In this document: positions 61,498 to 64,000 of the stretch, in pieces
Layout of the letters: each line of letters starts with the position of its first letter
Position numbering within the stretch: the stretch's first letter is position 1
Assembly (NCBI RefSeq): GCF_002218065.1
Contig: NZ_BDUB01000001.1
Span: forward strand, 4,745,118-4,809,117
Direction of reading: 5' to 3'
Source of the DNA: Nodularia sp. NIES-3585
GTDB taxonomy: Bacteria; Cyanobacteriota; Cyanobacteriia; Cyanobacteriales; Nostocaceae
DNA: 64,000 nucleotides
The notes under the pieces: generated by a model
Told to the model about the DNA's origin: nothing
The model's database searches: none
Seen by the model: the letters and a program-made list of their open reading frames with translations, nothing else
Made by a program: the position numbers and the translations under genes

Positions 61498-62688
61498 ATG
61501 CTTGTCTTTGAGTTTAAGGCTTATGGAAAGTCAGCGCAATTCACAGCAGTAGATGAAGCAATTCGTACTGCCAAGTTCATTCGGAATAGTTGTATTCGGC
61601 TATGGATGGATGTTAAAGCTACGGGTAAAAACGACTTACAGAAATACTGTGCTGTACTTGCAGCTAACTTTCCTTTTGCTAATGAACTTAATTCAATGGC
61701 TCGTCAAGCTTCTGCTGAACGAGCTTGGTCTTCTATCTCTAGGTTTTATGAAAACTGCAATTCGGGTATTGCGGGTTCAAAGGGATATCCTCAATTCCAA
61801 AAAGACTGTCGTTCTGTTGAATACAAAACATCAGGATGGAAGCTTGCAGATGACTGTAAATCCATAACTTTCATCGACAAGAAAGGCATTGGTCGCTTAA
61901 AACTTAAAGGTACTCGTAATTTGCACTTCTATCAAATCAACCAGATTAAACGGGTGAGATTGGTAAAACGTGCAGATGGTGTGTATGTTCAGTTTTGCGT
62001 TAATGTAAAGCGTTCCGAGAGCATAGAGCCTACGGGTAATACAATTGGGTTAGATGTTGGGATCAAAGAATACTACACCGATTCTGATGGCACAATGGTT
62101 GAAAACCCTAAGTTTCTTCGTGTTGGTGAAAAAGCTCTCAGACGCTCACAGCGACGAGTTTCCAGAAAGGTAAAAGGTTCAAGCAATAGAGGCAAAGCTA
62201 GACAGATTTTAGGAAAACGCCACCTCAAAATAAGTAGGCAACGTAAAGACCATGCTGTGAAATTGGCACGGTGCGTAGTTCAGTCCAACGACTTGATAGC
62301 CTATGAAGATTTGAGAATTAAAAATCTGGTGAAAAATCATTGTTTAGCTAAGTCTATTAATGACGCATCTTGGTATCAGTTCCGTGTCTGGGTTGAATAT
62401 TTTGGTAAGGTATTTAAACGAGTCACTGTTGCGGTTAACCCGCAATACAGTAGCCAAGAATGCTCTAGCTGCGGTGAAGTTGTGAAGAAAACACTATCAA
62501 CTAGGACACACGTTTGTAAATGTGGCTGTGTGATGGATAGGGATGAAAACGCAGCTAGGATAATCCTTAGTCGAGGATTGGGTACGGTAGGGCATACCGG
62601 AACCTTTGCACTAGATGCAAGCAACGCTTTAGGAGATGAGTCCTCTACTCAATCTGGCGTAAGCCTGGTTGAGCAAGTCATGTCTTAG
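61498..62688 (+). CDS. tnpB: TnpB-family RNA-guided nuclease of a stand-alone IS605/IS1341-type element
   Basis: A 396-residue protein. The RuvC-type acidic residues are Asp186 in GLDVGIKEY, Glu270 in IAYEDLRI, and the Asp of DRDENAA (347-353). The zinc-binding Cys set is ECSSCG (322, 325) and CKCGC (340-344). All are intact, so nuclease activity is likely. TnpB uses an omega-RNA made from the element's right end to cut DNA. No TnpA transposase lies nearby, so it cannot move without help in trans. An AGGT site precedes the ATG. The end runs into the right-end hairpin at 62690. Confidence 0.93.
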   Translation: MLVFEFKAYGKSAQFTAVDEAIRTAKFIRNSCIRLWMDVKATGKNDLQKYCAVLAANFPFANELNSMARQASAERAWSSISRFYENCNSGIAGSKGYPQFQKDCRSVEYKTSGWKLADDCKSITFIDKKGIGRLKLKGTRNLHFYQINQIKRVRLVKRADGVYVQFCVNVKRSESIEPTGNTIGLDVGIKEYYTDSDGTMVENPKFLRVGEKALRRSQRRVSRKVKGSSNRGKARQILGKRHLKISRQRKDHAVKLARCVVQSNDLIAYEDLRIKNLVKNHCLAKSINDASWYQFRVWVEYFGKVFKRVTVAVNPQYSSQECSSCGEVVKKTLSTRTHVCKCGCVMDRDENAARIILSRGLGTVGHTGTFALDASNALGDESSTQSGVSLVEQVMS

Positions 62689-62689
62689 A

Positions 62690-62732
62690 TTAAAGAATCT
62701 CAGTGTCTTTAGACCTGAGAGTGTCAATGAAC
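62690..62732. mobile_element. Probable right end of the TnpB element (omega-RNA region)
   Basis: Immediately after the tnpB stop the sequence agaatctcag...ctgagagtgtcaa (62694-62730) forms an imperfect hairpin. It matches the general layout of tnpB-associated right ends in Nostoc-type genomes. The boundary at about 62730 is an inference. The same bases also encode the C-terminus of the gene on the other strand (62690-62926). Confidence 0.6.
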
Positions 62733-62926
62733 AGAAACCACCATAGTTCTAGTCCAATTAACGCTAAACCACCCACAGTCACACCAACTTTCAATCCTAA
62801 AGGTTGGTCGATAGCTTGAAATTGGCTAGTTTCTCCTGATGAATGGGTGGGTATTGCTGCTGATGCAGTTCCCATAGACAAACCGAAAGCGGTAAGGCTA
62901 GCCCAAAGCAGATGTTTGCTGAACAT
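62690..62926 (-). CDS. Small exported membrane protein next to a metal ATPase
   Basis: A 78-residue protein with a signal-like N-terminus (MFSKHLLWASLTAFGLSMGTASA, likely cleaved after ASA), a short Ser/Thr/Gln-rich stretch and one membrane helix (VGVTVGGLALIGLELWWFLFI). The last codons (FIDTLRSKDTEIL-stop) lie in the TnpB right-end hairpin, so this end may have been added by element insertion. It is 20 bp downstream of the P-type ATPase on the same strand and may be cotranscribed with it, suggesting a metal-related role by context only. Confidence 0.75.
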   Translation of the reverse strand: MFSKHLLWASLTAFGLSMGTASAAIPTHSSGETSQFQAIDQPLGLKVGVTVGGLALIGLELWWFLFIDTLRSKDTEIL

Positions 62927-62946
62927 TGGTTAAATTATTGTACAGT

Positions 62947-64000
62947 TCAAGAGATGATTTTTGGTTGAAATTTACGCAATCTCAGGGCATTTGTCACCAC
63001 AGAGATGGAAGATAAAGCCATTGCAGCACCAGCGAGAATAGGATTTAGCAACCAGCCAAACAAAGGAAACAGAATTCCCGCAGCTACAGGAATGCCGATA
63101 ACGTTGTAGATAAAGGCAAAGAACAGGTTTTGCCGGATATTGCGAATGGTCGCCCGGCTGAGTTGAATGGCTGTGACGATTCCTTGTAAGTCTCCAGAAA
63201 TTAGAGTAATATCACTAGCTGCGATCGCCACATCTGTTCCTGTACCAATGGCAATGCCCACATCTGCTTGTGCTAGTGCAGGCGCATCATTAATCCCATC
63301 GCCTACCATGGCCACAATTTTAGCTTGACCCTTTTCGCCTTGCAGAGATTGAATAATCGCCGCTTTTTGGTCTGGGCGCACCTCTGCAAACAGTCGCTGG
63401 ATGCCAACTTGTTGAGCGATCGCTTCCGCAGTTTTACGATTATCTCCAGTCAACATGACTACTTCTAAACCGAGTTTTTGCAGTATTTTTACTGCTGCGG
63501 CTGATGAAGGTTTGAGAGCATCGGCAATCCCCATCACACCTTGAATTTCCCCATCTACGGCAATGAGAATTACTGTTTTAGCCGCAGTTTCCCAGGCATC
63601 TTTATACTGCTGGAGAGTGTCAGTATTAATTCCCAATTCAGACATCCAGCGTTGTGTCCCGATTTGCACAAACCTGTCTGAAACCATAGCTTGTACACCA
63701 CTACCAGCAACAGCGGCAAAGTTATTCGCCTCAGTTAAACTCACCTCTTGAGATTGGGCATATTTTACCACCGCCTCAGCCAAGGGATGCTCAGAATTGC
63801 GTTCCACAGCAGCCGCCAACTGTAACAGCTTCAGTTCATTGTGATGGGCTGTACCGTTAACAGAGACAAAATCTGTCACAGTGGGTTTTCCTTCAGTTAA
63901 AGTCCCAGTTTTATCCAGAACAATGGTTTGGATTTTGTGTGCTAACTCTAAGCTTTGGGCATCTTTAATTAAAATGCCATTTTCCGCCCCTTTCCCAGTC
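62947..64000 (-). CDS. C-terminal part of a heavy-metal P1B-type ATPase (runs off window end)
   Basis: The frame continues past the first Met at 63879 to the window edge, giving about 351 residues. Visible are ENGILIKDAQSLELAHKIQTIVLDKTGTLTEGKPTVTD with the phosphorylated Asp, the nucleotide-binding HPLAEAVVKYA with the SEHP box, the TGDNRKTAEAIAQQVG hinge, GDGINDAPALAQADVGIAIGTGTDVA, and the final membrane helices. This is the C-terminal part of a metal pump like CtaA/PacS/CopA. The N-terminal HMA and CPx region are outside the window, so the metal cannot be stated. Confidence 0.93.
   Translation of the reverse strand, partial: TGKGAENGILIKDAQSLELAHKIQTIVLDKTGTLTEGKPTVTDFVSVNGTAHHNELKLLQLAAAVERNSEHPLAEAVVKYAQSQEVSLTEANNFAAVAGSGVQAMVSDRFVQIGTQRWMSELGINTDTLQQYKDAWETAAKTVILIAVDGEIQGVMGIADALKPSSAAAVKILQKLGLEVVMLTGDNRKTAEAIAQQVGIQRLFAEVRPDQKAAIIQSLQGEKGQAKIVAMVGDGINDAPALAQADVGIAIGTGTDVAIAASDITLISGDLQGIVTAIQLSRATIRNIRQNLFFAFIYNVIGIPVAAGILFPLFGWLLNPILAGAAMALSSISVVTNALRLRKFQPKIIS

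Noticed and set aside
1-64000. tRNA, rRNA, CRISPR array or prophage
   Set aside because: No tRNA-like T-loop with matching acceptor stem, no rRNA sequence, no regularly spaced direct repeats with unique spacers, and no phage structural genes were seen.

Overview
The window looks like chromosome from a filamentous, heterocyst-forming cyanobacterium of the Nostoc/Anabaena type. The evidence is the low-to-moderate GC content, the many GCGATCGC-type (HIP1) palindromes, heptanucleotide tandem repeats (gagtggg, tccctac, gactaat), and a gene set with chlH, ycf54, crtE, xisH/xisI and an ARTO-type terminal oxidase. No rRNA, tRNA or CRISPR array was recognised.

Layout. 1-10.7 kb: a partial gene, an IscA/SufA-type Fe-S protein, a TPR protein, an SDR39U1 epimerase-like protein, an FHA protein, a copper P-type ATPase carrying an in-frame minisatellite, a TM2 protein, a CPBP protease-like membrane protein and a family 4 uracil-DNA glycosylase. 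10.7-13.6 kb: two copies of one IS4-family element in inverted orientation, one truncated, between two broken genes. 13.7-26.2 kb: mostly housekeeping genes (pyrF, tyrS, a class A PBP, a Nudix protein, folD, crtE, ycf54, pdxJ) and a homologue of plant pathogen-related proteins. 26.3-32 kb: a conflict/signalling group made of a membrane-spanning caspase fused to a periplasmic-binding-protein domain, an EACC1-like partner and an Abi-alpha-like protein, then an ABC-2 permease. 32-38.6 kb: an S4 protein, a nucleoside hydrolase and a five-gene oxidase operon (two DUF2231-like membrane proteins plus coxB, coxA, coxC) in which CoxB lacks the CuA cysteines. 38.6-44 kb: a frameshifted IS4-type transposase, then a beta-propeller protein and two FAD monooxygenases on the minus strand.

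44-59 kb is an accessory region. It holds toxin-antitoxin (TA) modules (PIN twice, MazF-like, RelE-like, DUF433, BrnA), an xisH-xisI-higA-like operon, Uma2 genes, a DUF262+HEPN pair, repeats shared between intergenic spaces, and several toxin gene remnants. One remnant is a junction joining the start of one toxin gene to the end of another. The core gene chlH lies in the middle of this region. 59-64 kb: an LpxB-like glycosyltransferase, a stand-alone TnpB, a small membrane protein whose last codons lie in the probable TnpB-element right end, and the C-terminal part of a second metal P-type ATPase running off the window.

The best candidates for under-described systems are the receptor-like caspase/EACC1/Abi-alpha group (26.9-31.1 kb), the translationally coupled DUF262-HEPN pair (55.1-56.8 kb) and the xisH-xisI-higA operon (45.4-46.5 kb). 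All family assignments come from reading motifs by eye; no database search was run.
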